From assembly GCF_014698445.1 (NCBI RefSeq), contig NZ_JACJSZ010000002.1:124001-188000 (forward strand): a DNA stretch of 64,000 nucleotides, written 5' to 3'. Shown piece by piece: positions 35,664-44,337 of the stretch (position 1 is its first letter; the number at the start of each line of letters is the position of its first letter). The position numbers and the translations under genes are program-made. The stretch comes from Microcystis elabens FACHB-917. GTDB taxonomy: Bacteria > Cyanobacteriota > Cyanobacteriia > PCC-6307 > Cyanobiaceae. A model generated the notes under the pieces. It ran no database searches. It saw only the letters and a list, made by a program, of their open reading frames with translations, and was not told where the DNA came from.

Positions 35664-35832
35664 TCGAGTTTTTTAGTCTTTTAATCGGAAACAGCTCACA
35701 CGAAAGGTTCACGGGCGTAGAGCAGCAGCACCCACCACTCCCAGCAGGTTCCGCCACCTTCTTGCTCGCCTCCGCCTTACTCCATGTCCAGCCGCCGCCC
35801 CTGCATCAGCTCAAGGAAGATCCGCAGTATGC

Positions 35833-37577
35833 GTTCAGGGGTCGGGACGCTCCGCCGCAGGACTGCACGCTGATCGTGCATCGCTGAGCGATCAAGATGC
35901 CGTTCTGGCTGTTGGCGAATTCAGAGCGCCGGCAGCAGCGATGGCATCACTCCGCCGCGGTGATGAGCGATCCAGGCCTACTCAAGGAATTTCCAGACAT
36001 CACGGCCCTGTTGCCGCAGGCTGGTGGTAACGGTGAGCAGCCGGCTGCGGCAGATCCCACCCTGGCGGGATTGGTCGCCATGACTGACTTTGCGCTGGAT
36101 GACGGCCGGCCGCAAGGCTCTCTCGGCAGCGTTGTTGGTGGGCTCGATTCCCTCAGTCTCCAGGAAGGTCCACAACGCATCAGCCACCTTCAGAAGCTTC
36201 TGGCAGGTGCGCACCGTGCTGGCCCATGGCGTTCGCTCGCCGCGCTGAATACCCAGCTCCACAACCTGCTGCAGCGTCGCTACCGCTGCGCGGAAGTCTT
36301 CGACTACAAACGCCAGCCGGATCGGCCTGCACTCCTGTTGCAAGGCAAGCCAGTCGATCGTTCCGTCCTTGTAGCGGTGCCACTGCTCAAAGAGCTGGTG
36401 CTGCAGCTCCAGCAGCTGGGCGCCGAACCCAGCGTTGGCATCGGAGCGCTCAGCGATGGCGGTGAGATCACGGATCAGATGGGCCACCCACAGCTGGCGC
36501 TGCTGGCTGGGCAGGTGGTTGTAAGCCGAGAAGCGATCGCTCACCACGATCCCGCCAAAGCCGGGGCCCAGCAGTTCGGTGGCTGCTGCCGCTGAGCGGC
36601 TCAGGCCCTGCAGAAACACCGTCACAACCGGAGACATACACGCCCACAGCCAGCCGCGCCTGCCGGTGGGATGACGGCCCACCGCTGCGCGCAAGACTTC
36701 GTCTACGGTATTGCCGGTGGGGGCGCCGGTTTCATCCACGTCAACCACCGGCTGCTGCCGCAAGGCCCGATGGGCTGCTGTGGTGGGCTGCTCCAGCGCT
36801 GAACTCACCCGCTGCAGGCTCCTGACGATCGACGCCCGCGACAGCGTGACCCCCAGCACCTGCTGCAGCAGCGCCTGACTCCTGCTGATGCTCAGGGGGA
36901 AGGCAGCCCCCAGCAACGCGATCAAGGAACTGAGCCTGGGGCCGTAGCGGCTCACGTCCACAGCCGCCGGCAATGGCGCACAGGTGCTGGTGGAGCAGCA
37001 GGGGCACACCAACCGGTGCAGCCGATGCTCAATCACCACTGGCGTGATCGGCGGGATCTCAATCACCTGATGCCGCACGGGCGCTGGATCCTCGCCGTGC
37101 AGCAAGGTGCCGCAGCAGCGGCAGGCGTTGGGGTGGTGTTCCACCACCTCATTCACCCGCTCGATCGGCAGCAGCTCCGGCCCTGATCCGGGATGGCCCG
37201 GCTGGCCGCCGCGCTTGCGGCCGCTGCCCTTCCGCCGCTCGGGTGGTTTAAAGCCAGGCCCATCACTGGAGGGCGGTTTGGAGGAGTTGCGCGAGCTGCG
37301 GCCGATCTGCTCGCGCAGGCTGGCCAGCTCGGTTGCCAAGGCGGCGAGCTGGACGCGGAGCTCATCGTTCTCCTGCCTGAGAGCCTGAATCTCCTGCTGC
37401 TGAACGAGGATCAGCGTTCTGACGCTGGCTGGTGTGGCCAGCCAATCCGCTTCTGGAATCCCGGCAGGAGGGCTGCTCATCACAGGCGGTCTCTGCCTGA
37501 GATAAAACCGGGAATCAAGCTGTCGTCAAGGGTTCAGCAGGGCTGAAGTTCGAGATGAGCCATCTCGCCCCCTGAAC
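35833..37577 (-). mobile_element. IS66-family insertion sequence (borders tentative)
   Basis: The IS66 transposase lies between two short inverted repeats: 35833-35847 (GTTCAGGGGTCGGGA) and the complement of 37563-37577 (GTTCAGGGGGCGAGA), 13 of 15 identical. No convincing 8-bp target duplication was found next to them. Only the transposase gene is present, without the small tnpA/tnpB helpers of larger IS66 members. Confidence 0.6.
35978..37483 (-). CDS. IS66-family transposase (TnpC type)
   Basis: 501 residues. An N-terminal coiled coil (about 20-60, QQQEIQALRQENDELRVQLA), a basic segment SRNSSKPPSSDGP, a zinc-finger-like part CRCCGTLLH and CPCCSTSTC, then the DDE domain with VDVDETGAP, VVSDRFSAYN and EPTNNAAERALRP. 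The protein ends at WKFLE followed by TAG, perhaps slightly shorter than relatives. It probably moved in after the FGE gene duplication, since it lies downstream of the VR2 gene and its 3' repeat block. Confidence 0.9.
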   Translation of the reverse strand: MMSSPPAGIPEADWLATPASVRTLILVQQQEIQALRQENDELRVQLAALATELASLREQIGRSSRNSSKPPSSDGPGFKPPERRKGSGRKRGGQPGHPGSGPELLPIERVNEVVEHHPNACRCCGTLLHGEDPAPVRHQVIEIPPITPVVIEHRLHRLVCPCCSTSTCAPLPAAVDVSRYGPRLSSLIALLGAAFPLSISRSQALLQQVLGVTLSRASIVRSLQRVSSALEQPTTAAHRALRQQPVVDVDETGAPTGNTVDEVLRAAVGRHPTGRRGWLWACMSPVVTVFLQGLSRSAAAATELLGPGFGGIVVSDRFSAYNHLPSQQRQLWVAHLIRDLTAIAERSDANAGFGAQLLELQHQLFEQWHRYKDGTIDWLALQQECRPIRLAFVVEDFRAAVATLQQVVELGIQRGERTPWASTVRTCQKLLKVADALWTFLETEGIEPTNNAAERALRPAVIQRKVSHGDQSRQGGICRSRLLTVTTSLRQQGRDVWKFLE

Positions 37578-37624
37578 GGGTACGGTTGGTGGGTGGCCAG
37601 GGGCTTGCGGCGCTTTGTTGCTGA

Positions 37625-37939
37625 TCAGGTCGCCAGTTGAGCGTCGCGCCTAGGTGGCGCGCTGTATGGCACAAACCCACCAACCACTGTCGCCACCGAG
37701 GCAGCGATGCAAGCGATTCCCCATGGCTGGGGCAGCGGGACGGTGGAACCGGCGATGGAGAGGTGGTCATAGGAGCTGAGCAGGGCGATCAGGCCGAGAA
37801 TCAGGCCCACGAGAGCTTGAAGGACCCCTGGCGGATCGAGGCCCAGCCACCGGAGTTGCGTTGCTGGTAACTCTGGCGGAAATGACGGTTGGCCGCCGCC
37901 GCCCTCAGGCGGGGCCGGGGCTGAGAGGGGAGCTGGCAC
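37625..37939 (-). CDS. small two-helix membrane protein, hypothetical
   Basis: 104 residues from GTG 37939. A proline-rich N-terminus is followed by two hydrophobic helices (LQALVGLILGLIALLSS and WGIACIAASVATVVGGFV). No family recognised. It lies between the IS66 copy and the Xre/RES module. The stretch from here to 38154 otherwise shows only a minor reading frame ending GIRGILVTWER at 38167, which is not supported as a gene. Confidence 0.4.
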   Translation of the reverse strand: MPAPLSAPAPPEGGGGQPSFPPELPATQLRWLGLDPPGVLQALVGLILGLIALLSSYDHLSIAGSTVPLPQPWGIACIAASVATVVGGFVPYSAPPRRDAQLAT

Positions 37940-38154
37940 GGTGCGGTGGTTGGCGGTTGGCGGGAGGTCACAGCAAGTCCCCTACAAACAAGTGCCACCA
38001 CTCGTCACAGCAGCAGTAGCGGGTCGTCCCATTCCCATCCCTTGATTCAGCGCTTCTGGATCGGCGGGGCAGCCCTGACGGGGCCAACCCACGCGGAATG
38101 GGTCCAGGTTCCAGCTGAGCAGCTGCGCCTCGGCATCCGCGGCATACTGGTCAC

Positions 38155-38457
38155 ATGGGAACGCTGATCAACTTCACAACTGAGCAGACCTCCTCGGGCT
38201 CGTCTGCCTCAGTTGATGTTGTTGGCGCGCCAGAGGGCGCTGCGGCGCGGCAGCGTCTGATCCAGCAGGTGGAGCTGCTGCTGCGCGAATCAGGCAGCAG
38301 CGAGCCGTTTGAGACCGCCGCCTGGGTCGACCGCTGGTTGCGGCGCCCCAACCATGCCCTGGGCGGATCCACGCCCGAGATCTATCTTCACACCCCGGAA
38401 GGGGAGGCCGTGCTCGCCCGCCTGATCGGCGCCATGGCGGCCGGTTCCTACCTCTGA
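38155..38457 (+). CDS. MbcA/ParS/Xre-type antitoxin
   Basis: 100 residues. The C-terminal toxin-binding domain (DUF2384) is clear: FETAAWVDRWLRRPNHALGGSTPEIYL then TPEGEAVLARLIGAMAAGSYL. The DNA-binding N-terminus seen in longer family members is missing or reduced. Its stop is 10 bp before the RES gene, the normal order for Xre/RES pairs. It should neutralise the RES toxin by covering the NAD+ pocket. Confidence 0.82.
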   Translation: MGTLINFTTEQTSSGSSASVDVVGAPEGAAARQRLIQQVELLLRESGSSEPFETAAWVDRWLRRPNHALGGSTPEIYLHTPEGEAVLARLIGAMAAGSYL

Positions 38458-38467
38458 TTCGGCGGCG

Positions 38468-39469
38468 GTGAGCGAGGCGATCAGCAGCTGGCGCATCGCC
38501 AGCCCGGGCCTCACCTGGACGGCAAACGACCTCAGCGGCAAGGGCTCCGCCCGCCATCCGGGGCGCTGGAACTCCCTGGATCGGCCGATCCTCTACAGCT
38601 CCAGTTCGATCGCCCTGGCCTGCCTGGAAACCGTGGTGCATCCGGCCGGCGATGATCCGCTGCCGTTTCAACGGCAACTGGTGCGCATCACTATCCCCCG
38701 CCAGCACTGGGAGCAGCGCCGTATTTTTGCCGTGGAGGAGCGCAGCGATTGGCACCTTCCCCCCACCCTGGAGACCGCCGAGCACTGGCTCGCCACCACC
38801 CGCGCCTGGGGCGATGCCTGGTTGCAGGGCCTGGAATCGCTGATCGCCGAGGTGCCTTCGGTGATCGTGCCGGAGGAAAGCAACCTGCTGCTCAATCCCC
38901 TCCACCCAGCCCATCGGGAGGTGGTGGCCGAGATCGTGCGCCCCTGGGTCTACGACGCCCGTCTGCTGCCCGCCCCACGGGGCGCCATCCCCCAGGCGGG
39001 GCCGCCCTGGCAGCAGCCCCTCGGGGGAGGTGTGGCTCTGGAGATGGTGCCGATCCCGGCCGGGGAGTTCCTGATGGGCTCGCCAGACGATGAACCAGGG
39101 CGGCTCGATAACGAGGCCCCCCAACATCGAGTGCGGCTGGCGCCCTTCTCCCTGGCCCGCATGCCGATCACCCAGGCCCAGTGGCGGCAGCTGGCGCTCT
39201 GGCAGCCGGCGGCGGGAGAGCCTCCCTGGGAGCGGCAGTTGAACCCCGAGCCTGCCTGCTTCCAGAGCGGCCAGCCCGCGCACCGCCGCGTACTCCTCCT
39301 CCCCGATCGGCCGTTCGGCGGCCCGGCTCAACGCCTCCCGTGCCGAACCATTGCCCATCGTGCTGCCGTCCGGGGGGAGCACCTCCATCAGCAGGTCGCC
39401 CAGGTCCTCCTCGGCCGCGCTGGGGGATGGGCTGGCGGCCGAATCGCTCACAGGCACCTGGACACTTGA
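38468..39469 (+). CDS. RES-domain NAD+-degrading toxin fused to a truncated FGE domain
   Basis: 333 residues from GTG 38468. Residues 5-165 are a full RES domain: SSWRIASPGLTWTANDLSGKG, HPGRWNS, ILYSSSSIALACLETVVH, VPSVIVPEESNLLLNPLHP. RES toxins break down NAD+. Residues 185-268 match the first third of an FGE domain ([43 protein letters not shown]) and homology then stops at about 39270. The remaining 65 residues are the antisense of a different gene fragment. A gene fusion by deletion is likely; it may still act as a toxin because the RES part is whole. Confidence 0.8.
   Translation: MSEAISSWRIASPGLTWTANDLSGKGSARHPGRWNSLDRPILYSSSSIALACLETVVHPAGDDPLPFQRQLVRITIPRQHWEQRRIFAVEERSDWHLPPTLETAEHWLATTRAWGDAWLQGLESLIAEVPSVIVPEESNLLLNPLHPAHREVVAEIVRPWVYDARLLPAPRGAIPQAGPPWQQPLGGGVALEMVPIPAGEFLMGSPDDEPGRLDNEAPQHRVRLAPFSLARMPITQAQWRQLALWQPAAGEPPWERQLNPEPACFQSGQPAHRRVLLLPDRPFGGPAQRLPCRTIAHRAAVRGEHLHQQVAQVLLGRAGGWAGGRIAHRHLDT
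39270..39457 (-). pseudogene. N-terminal fragment of a methylase-like protein
   Basis: The minus strand starts with ATG at 39457 and reads DLGDLLMEVLPPDGSTMGNG, then SAREALSRAAERPIGEEEYAAVRGL, a winged-helix-like segment of a kind seen in restriction-modification proteins. After about 60 residues the homology ends at the same point where the RES-FGE frame loses its own, so this is the other side of a rearrangement joint. Identification is tentative. Confidence 0.35.
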
Positions 39470-39588
39470 GCCATTCTCCAGCTCCTGCCGCCCTGTTGCC
39501 CGTTACGCACTGGGGGCATGAAAACGGGCTGCATCGCCCTGGCCTGAACTCACGGCTCCCCCGCCTGGCGGCGGTGCTGCGGCCCGAA

Positions 39589-40032
39589 TCACGGCAGAAC
39601 CTGCAGCAGCAGCGAATCGGGCGGCTCGATCAGGGGATTGACCACGCGCACGCCGCGCCAGCTGAAGCCGGGGTGAAGGTCTTCCGTGAGCAGCAGACGG
39701 GCACCACCCTCCGCCGCCACGTTGAGCACCAGGGCATCCCAGCTGGCCACCTGATGGGCCACGCACAGATCCATGGCGCCACGCCAGGCAGCCGGGGTGG
39801 ACTCCAGCACCGCAAAGGCATCCATCCAGCCCAGCACCGCCTCCTGGGCCTGCAGGGCTGATCGTCCGGCCTTGCCGGTGAGCACCCGGAACAATTCACC
39901 GAGGCATTGCAGCGGGATCACCAGATCGGCCTCGCTGAGCTGATCCAGCAGCTGGCGGGTGCGGCTCACGCGAGCCTCATCCCCGAAGCCTTCCGCATAG
40001 ACCAGCAGGTTGGTGTCGAGCGCTGCGCGCAT
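39589..40032 (-). CDS. PIN-domain toxin (VapC-like RNase)
   Basis: 147 residues. Opens AALDTNLLVYAEGFGD with the first acidic residue; further PIN acids appear in LGELFRVL, SWDALVLNVAAEGG and LLTEDLHPGF, followed by VVNPL. Such toxins cut tRNA or rRNA with Mg2+. Its start overlaps the stop of the upstream Phd-type antitoxin (TGATG), so the pair is one operon. It forms the right edge of the accessory island, before pgk. Confidence 0.85.
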   Translation of the reverse strand: MRAALDTNLLVYAEGFGDEARVSRTRQLLDQLSEADLVIPLQCLGELFRVLTGKAGRSALQAQEAVLGWMDAFAVLESTPAAWRGAMDLCVAHQVASWDALVLNVAAEGGARLLLTEDLHPGFSWRGVRVVNPLIEPPDSLLLQVLP

Positions 40033-40277
40033 CAGTCGTAAAGGTCATCGCGCCGCCAGTCGAGGGGAGTGCCGGTCGCGGGCTGCGTCGCCAGGCGGGC
40101 CAGCAGAACGCGCCGCGCCGTTCCCTGCGCGCCTCTGGCCTGGTCGGCCGGGGCGATGGTGGCGACAGGACGGCCATGGGAGAGCACGGTGAAACGCTGC
40201 CCCTGAGCGACCCGCCGCAGCAGGCTGGAGAACGAGCGGTTGGCCTGCGAGGCGCTGATGATGGTGTTCGAGATCAC
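40032..40277 (-). CDS. Phd/YefM-family antitoxin
   Basis: 81 residues from GTG at 40277: ISNTIISASQANRSFSSLLRRVAQGQRFTVLSHGRPVATIAPAD is the Phd/YefM DNA-binding domain, with a toxin-binding tail. A longer frame from ATG 40418 would run through the palindrome at 40316-40336, which argues for the shorter start. It should repress its own operon and block the PIN toxin. Confidence 0.82.
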   Translation of the reverse strand: MISNTIISASQANRSFSSLLRRVAQGQRFTVLSHGRPVATIAPADQARGAQGTARRVLLARLATQPATGTPLDWRRDDLYD

Positions 40278-40315
40278 GGCAGGGGAATCGACTCGCGGGT
40301 CGGACACAGCCGTCG

Positions 40316-40336
40316 AAGTAGTGAATTTCACTACTT
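40316..40336. promoter_or_regulatory. probable operator of the antitoxin operon
   Basis: A perfect 9-bp inverted repeat, AAGTAGTGA-ATT-TCACTACTT, in an AT-rich patch 39 bp upstream of the antitoxin start. Placement and symmetry fit binding by a Phd/YefM dimer. Confidence 0.6.
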
Positions 40337-40483
40337 TAGGCCCCTTCGGCTGGACCCCTTCGGCGGATCCATGCAGCTCCACCGGGGGTTCACGCGGGAC
40401 ATCGGGGAAATCAGCCAAGCCGTTGGGCTCTCCGCGGCGCGGGGGTTAACCTCTCCCCGTTTTCTCCCACCCCCCCCCTAACC

Positions 40484-41689
40484 ATGGCGAAGCGATCCCT
40501 GGCCAGCCTCGGCGAGAGCGACCTGCGCGGCAAGCGCGTGCTGGTGAGGGTCGACTTCAACGTTCCCCAGGACGACAGCGGCGCCATCACCGACGACACC
40601 CGCATCCGCGCCGCCCTGCCCACCATCGGCTTCCTGCGCGACCTGGGCGCCAAGGTGATCCTGGCCGCCCACTTCGGCCGGCCCAAGGGGCAGGTGAACG
40701 AAGGTATGCGCCTCACCCAGGTGGCCGCCCGCCTGAGCGACCTGCTGGGCGTGCCCGTGGAGAAGACCGACAGCTGCATCGGCCCCGACGCCGAGGCCAA
40801 GGTGGCGGCCCTGGCGGAAGGCGGCGTGGTGCTGCTGGAGAACGTGCGCTTCTTCGCGGAAGAGGAGAAAAACGATCCCGCCTTCGCCGAGAAGCTCGCC
40901 GCCCTGGCGGAGGTCTACGTGAATGACGCCTTCGGCGCCGCCCACCGCGCCCATGCCTCCACCGAAGGCGTCACCAAGTTCCTCAGCACCAACGTGGCCG
41001 GCCACCTGATGGAGAAGGAGCTGGCCTACCTGCAGGGCGCCATCGACGATCCCAAGCGCCCGCTGGCCGCGATCGTGGGCGGCTCCAAGGTGAGCAGCAA
41101 GATCGGCGTTCTCGAGGCCCTGATCGACAAGTGCGACAAGATCCTGATCGGCGGCGGCATGATCTTCACCTTCTACAAGGCACGTGGCCTCTCGGTGGGC
41201 AAGAGCCTCGTGGAGGAGGACAAGCTCGAGCTGGCCAAGGAGCTGGAGGCGAAAGCCGCCGCCAAGGGCGTGCAGTTTCTGCTGCCCACCGATGTGGTGC
41301 TGGCCAACGACTTCAAGCCTGATGCCGAGAGCCAGATCGCCAAGATCGACGCCATTCCCGACGGCTGGATGGGCCTCGACATCGGCCCCGATTCGGTGAA
41401 GCTGTTCCAGGACGCCCTGGCCGACTGCCAGACCGTGATCTGGAACGGACCGATGGGCGTGTTCGAATTCGACGCCTTCGCCGCCGGCACCAACGCCATC
41501 GCCCACACCCTCGCCGAGCTGAGCGCCAAGGGCACGATCACCATCATCGGTGGCGGTGACTCGGTGGCGGCCGTGGAGAAGGTGGGGGTGGCCGAGAAGA
41601 TGAGCCACATCTCCACCGGCGGCGGCGCCAGCCTGGAGCTGCTGGAGGGCAAGGTGCTCCCCGGCGTGGCCGCCCTCGACGAGGCCTGA
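40484..41689 (+). CDS. pgk: phosphoglycerate kinase
   Basis: 401 residues, full length. It converts 1,3-bisphosphoglycerate and ADP to 3-phosphoglycerate and ATP in glycolysis, and the reverse in the Calvin cycle of cyanobacteria. Motifs: [13 protein letters not shown] near 19, AAHFGRPKG near 62, [13 protein letters not shown] near 147, ATP-site lysine region [16 protein letters not shown] near 195, and the C-terminal [14 protein letters not shown]. It is cytosolic and stands alone on the + strand. Its upstream region separates the accessory island from the backbone. Confidence 0.98.
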   Translation: MAKRSLASLGESDLRGKRVLVRVDFNVPQDDSGAITDDTRIRAALPTIGFLRDLGAKVILAAHFGRPKGQVNEGMRLTQVAARLSDLLGVPVEKTDSCIGPDAEAKVAALAEGGVVLLENVRFFAEEEKNDPAFAEKLAALAEVYVNDAFGAAHRAHASTEGVTKFLSTNVAGHLMEKELAYLQGAIDDPKRPLAAIVGGSKVSSKIGVLEALIDKCDKILIGGGMIFTFYKARGLSVGKSLVEEDKLELAKELEAKAAAKGVQFLLPTDVVLANDFKPDAESQIAKIDAIPDGWMGLDIGPDSVKLFQDALADCQTVIWNGPMGVFEFDAFAAGTNAIAHTLAELSAKGTITIIGGGDSVAAVEKVGVAEKMSHISTGGGASLELLEGKVLPGVAALDEA

Positions 41690-41721
41690 GGCCCCGGCCG
41701 GCGGCACCCACCTGAACGGCC

Positions 41722-42156
41722 TCAGATCGTTCCGGGGGTGCCGCGCCGGCCCTCCCCCCATCCCCCCTTGCGGTCGCCCTTGCCCCACTGGGGCAGGGGA
41801 ATGCCGTTGCGCTCGAACAGCGCCCTCATGGCCGCCCGGTGCTGTTCCCGCTGGCGCTGGCTGTTGTCGCGCTGTTGCTTCATGCAGGTTCGCAGGGCTT
41901 CGCTGCTGCCGGCGGCCGACAGGCAGCGCTCACCGCTCTGGAGGATCGCGATGCGGGCCCGCTGATCGCTGATCGCCAGGCGCTTCTGCTCGGGGAAGAT
42001 CGCCTGCATCTGCGCCGGCGTGGGGCGCCGGATCTGGGAGGGGTCGCTCTGGGCCATGGCGGCGCCGGTGGACCCCAGGACCATCGCCAGCAGGGCGACA
42101 CGGAGGGGCTGCAACAGGGGGGAGGGCATGGGAGGGCTGGTCATCGACGCTTTCAT
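41722..42156 (-). CDS. small secreted hypothetical protein
   Basis: 144 residues from the ATG at 42156; a second ATG at 42144 is possible. A signal peptide is plain (PLRVALLAMVLGSTGAAMAQ, with cleavage after AMA). The mature part is short, polar and helical with QIRRPTPAQMQAIFPEQKRL and two Cys (GERCLSAA, LRTCMKQQRD). The tail is Gly/Arg-rich. The pattern resembles small periplasmic proteins of picocyanobacteria without known function. It lies convergent to pgk. Confidence 0.65.
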   Translation of the reverse strand: MKASMTSPPMPSPLLQPLRVALLAMVLGSTGAAMAQSDPSQIRRPTPAQMQAIFPEQKRLAISDQRARIAILQSGERCLSAAGSSEALRTCMKQQRDNSQRQREQHRAAMRALFERNGIPLPQWGKGDRKGGWGEGRRGTPGTI

Positions 42157-42227
42157 CGTGGCCGGCAGGTGTGACGGCAATCCGACTGGCCAGGGGCCAG
42201 ATGTGACCGGTTGCAACTGACGTCCCC

Positions 42228-43631
42228 TCACTCCCCGGCCAGGGGCCAGGCCCGCAGCACCACGGCGAAGCGGCCTGTCCCCGGTTGACCGGCCGCAGGC
42301 GCCTCCAGCCGGCGCAGGTCGCCGCCATGGTCGCGGGCCACCTTGGCGGCGATGGCCAGGCCCAGGCCGCAGTGCCCCTCGCCGCCGCGGGCCCGGTCGA
42401 GCCGCTGGAAGGGGGTCATGGCTTTCTGCCACTGCTGCGGGTCGATGCCCTCGCCACAGTCCCAGACCTGGATCTCGAAGCCGCTCTCCACCGCCGCGGC
42501 CTCCCCGTGGGGTCGCCCGTCCCCTTCCCCCGGACCCAGGGGCCGCAGCACCACCCGCAGGGGCGGCCGGCCATAGGTGAGGGCGTTGTCGAGCAGGTTG
42601 CCCACCGCCCGCGCCAGCGCGACGGGGCGGACCCGCCGCACCAGGGGCTCCAGATCCAGCTCCAGGGGCACCTCCCCCACCGCCGCCGCCGCCTCCGCCA
42701 CCAGGGCATCAAGGGGCACGAGCAGCGGCGCCTCGCCGGCTTCGGCGCCGGCGAAGATCATGAACTGGCGCGTGATCCGCTCGATCGAGCGGATGTCAGC
42801 CTGGGCCCGCTCCAGCTCCTGCGGCGCCATCGGCCCCGCGGCGGCGAGGGCGAGGCGCAGCCGCAGCCGGGTGAGGGGGCTGCGCAGGTCGTGGGCGATG
42901 CCGGCCAGCATCGTGGAGCGCTCCCGCCCTGACTCCTCCAGCCGCAGCAGCATGGCGTTGAAGCGGGCCATCAGCTGGCGCACCGCCGGGGCCCCCTGGT
43001 GCGGCAGGGCCTCAGGCAGGGCCTCCAGTCCCACATCGGCCAGGGCCTCCTGCAGGCGGGTGAGGGGCCGCTGGATCTCCAGGGTGAGATAGAGCAGCAG
43101 CGCGCCGAGGGCCCCGAGGCCGATCGACAGGGTCAGCAGCAGGGGGTCGGGCGGCCAGCCGCGGGGGGAAGGCAGGGCGACGAACAGCCACACCCGCTCC
43201 AGGGGGGAGGCCATCTCCACCCACACCCCCCGCCGCGGCGAGGCGGCCGGCAGCACGGCAGGGCAGCGCCCCAGACGCCGGCAGAGTTCCGCCTGCATCC
43301 GCTGGGTCTGCCAGCGCAGCCGCCGGTCACCCCGGCCGGCCTCGGCCGCCGTCACCCCCGGCTCCGGCCGCTGACCCTCCACCAGCTCCATGCCGCTGAT
43401 CCGGCCGAGCACCTCCGGGCTGAAGCGTTCCAGGGCCACCTCCCCGAGCACCACGTTCGCGGCCGTCTCCGAGCCGGTCTGGACCAGCTGCTGCTGGGCC
43501 AGCCGGCGCCCCACCAGCAACTGCAGCAGCAGCAGGCTGAAGGCCGCAGCCCCGGTGCCCGCCAGCAGATAGCCGAGGGTGCGCCCCGGCGACGGCCGCC
43601 GCACCCGCTCAGGACTGGCGGGGCTTGCCAT
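42228..43631 (-). CDS. sensor histidine kinase
   Basis: 467 residues from ATG 43631. Two membrane helices (about 17-40 and 160-185) enclose a periplasmic sensor region; a HAMP-like linker follows, then the dimerisation box with the phospho-acceptor His in LAGIAHDLRSPLTRLRLRL, and the ATPase domain with N-box GNLLDNALTYG, G1 DCGEGI and G2 GLGLAIAAKVA. The layout is of the EnvZ/RstB group. It starts 23 bp inside the end of the response-regulator gene, so the two form one operon and one signalling pair. The signal is unknown. Confidence 0.93.
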   Translation of the reverse strand: MASPASPERVRRPSPGRTLGYLLAGTGAAAFSLLLLQLLVGRRLAQQQLVQTGSETAANVVLGEVALERFSPEVLGRISGMELVEGQRPEPGVTAAEAGRGDRRLRWQTQRMQAELCRRLGRCPAVLPAASPRRGVWVEMASPLERVWLFVALPSPRGWPPDPLLLTLSIGLGALGALLLYLTLEIQRPLTRLQEALADVGLEALPEALPHQGAPAVRQLMARFNAMLLRLEESGRERSTMLAGIAHDLRSPLTRLRLRLALAAAGPMAPQELERAQADIRSIERITRQFMIFAGAEAGEAPLLVPLDALVAEAAAAVGEVPLELDLEPLVRRVRPVALARAVGNLLDNALTYGRPPLRVVLRPLGPGEGDGRPHGEAAAVESGFEIQVWDCGEGIDPQQWQKAMTPFQRLDRARGGEGHCGLGLAIAAKVARDHGGDLRRLEAPAAGQPGTGRFAVVLRAWPLAGE

Positions 43632-44334
43632 CGGGAACGAACACGTAGCCGTAGCCCCAGACCGTCTGCACATAGCGGGGCCGGGCCGGCTCCGGTTCGA
43701 TCAGCCGCCGCAGCCGCGACACCTGCACGTCCATGCTGCGGCTGTCGGTGTCGCTGAGCGGGCCCCGGGCCAGTTCGATCAGCCGTTCCCGCGACAGGGG
43801 CCGGTGGGGGTGCTGCACGAACGCCGCCAGCAGGGCGAATTCACCGCCGGTGATCGTCAGCGTCTCCCCATGGCGCTCCAGGGTGCGGGCCGCCAGGTCC
43901 ACCTCCAGGTCGCCGAAGGCGATCCGGGCCCCGTCGGGCTGGGGCAACCCACCGGGCAGGGTGCCGCGGCGACGCAGCACCGCCTCGATGCGGGCGGTCA
44001 GTTCCCGGGGCAGGAAGGGCTTGGCCAGGTAGTCGTCGGCCCCCTGCTCCAGGCCGATGATGCGATCCACCGCATCGGCCCGGGCCGTGAGCATCAGCAC
44101 CGGCAGGTCGTCGGCCCCGTCCCGCAGTCGCCGCAGCAGGGTCAGACCGTCGTCGCCGGGGAGCATCAGGTCGAGCACCAGCAGATCGGGACGCTGTCCC
44201 TCCAGCCGGGCCATCAGCTGGGCGCCGTCCCCCATGCAGCGCACTTCGTAGCCCTGCTCCGAGAGGTAGGTGGAGAGGAGCTGGCGCAGGTCCGGATCGT
44301 CATCCACCACCCAGATCCGATGCGGCCGGCCCAT
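43609..44334 (-). CDS. OmpR-family response regulator
   Basis: 241 residues. The receiver domain has the acidic pair VVDDDPD, phospho-acceptor Asp in LLVLDLMLPGDDG, Thr in LMLTARAD and Lys in YLAKPF. The C-terminal winged helix (about 135-235) has ITGGEFALLAAFV, SMDVQVSRLRRLIEP and VWGYGYVF. It is the DNA-binding partner of the kinase encoded just downstream. It lies 3 bp after the following secreted-protein gene on the same strand, perhaps co-transcribed. Confidence 0.95.
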   Translation of the reverse strand: MGRPHRIWVVDDDPDLRQLLSTYLSEQGYEVRCMGDGAQLMARLEGQRPDLLVLDLMLPGDDGLTLLRRLRDGADDLPVLMLTARADAVDRIIGLEQGADDYLAKPFLPRELTARIEAVLRRRGTLPGGLPQPDGARIAFGDLEVDLAARTLERHGETLTITGGEFALLAAFVQHPHRPLSRERLIELARGPLSDTDSRSMDVQVSRLRRLIEPEPARPRYVQTVWGYGYVFVPDGKPRQS

Positions 44335-44337
44335 GGC

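Noticed and set aside
35558-35700. Small downstream frames after VR2 as genes
   Set aside because: They exist only because of the repeated non-coding block shared with the VR1 downstream region.
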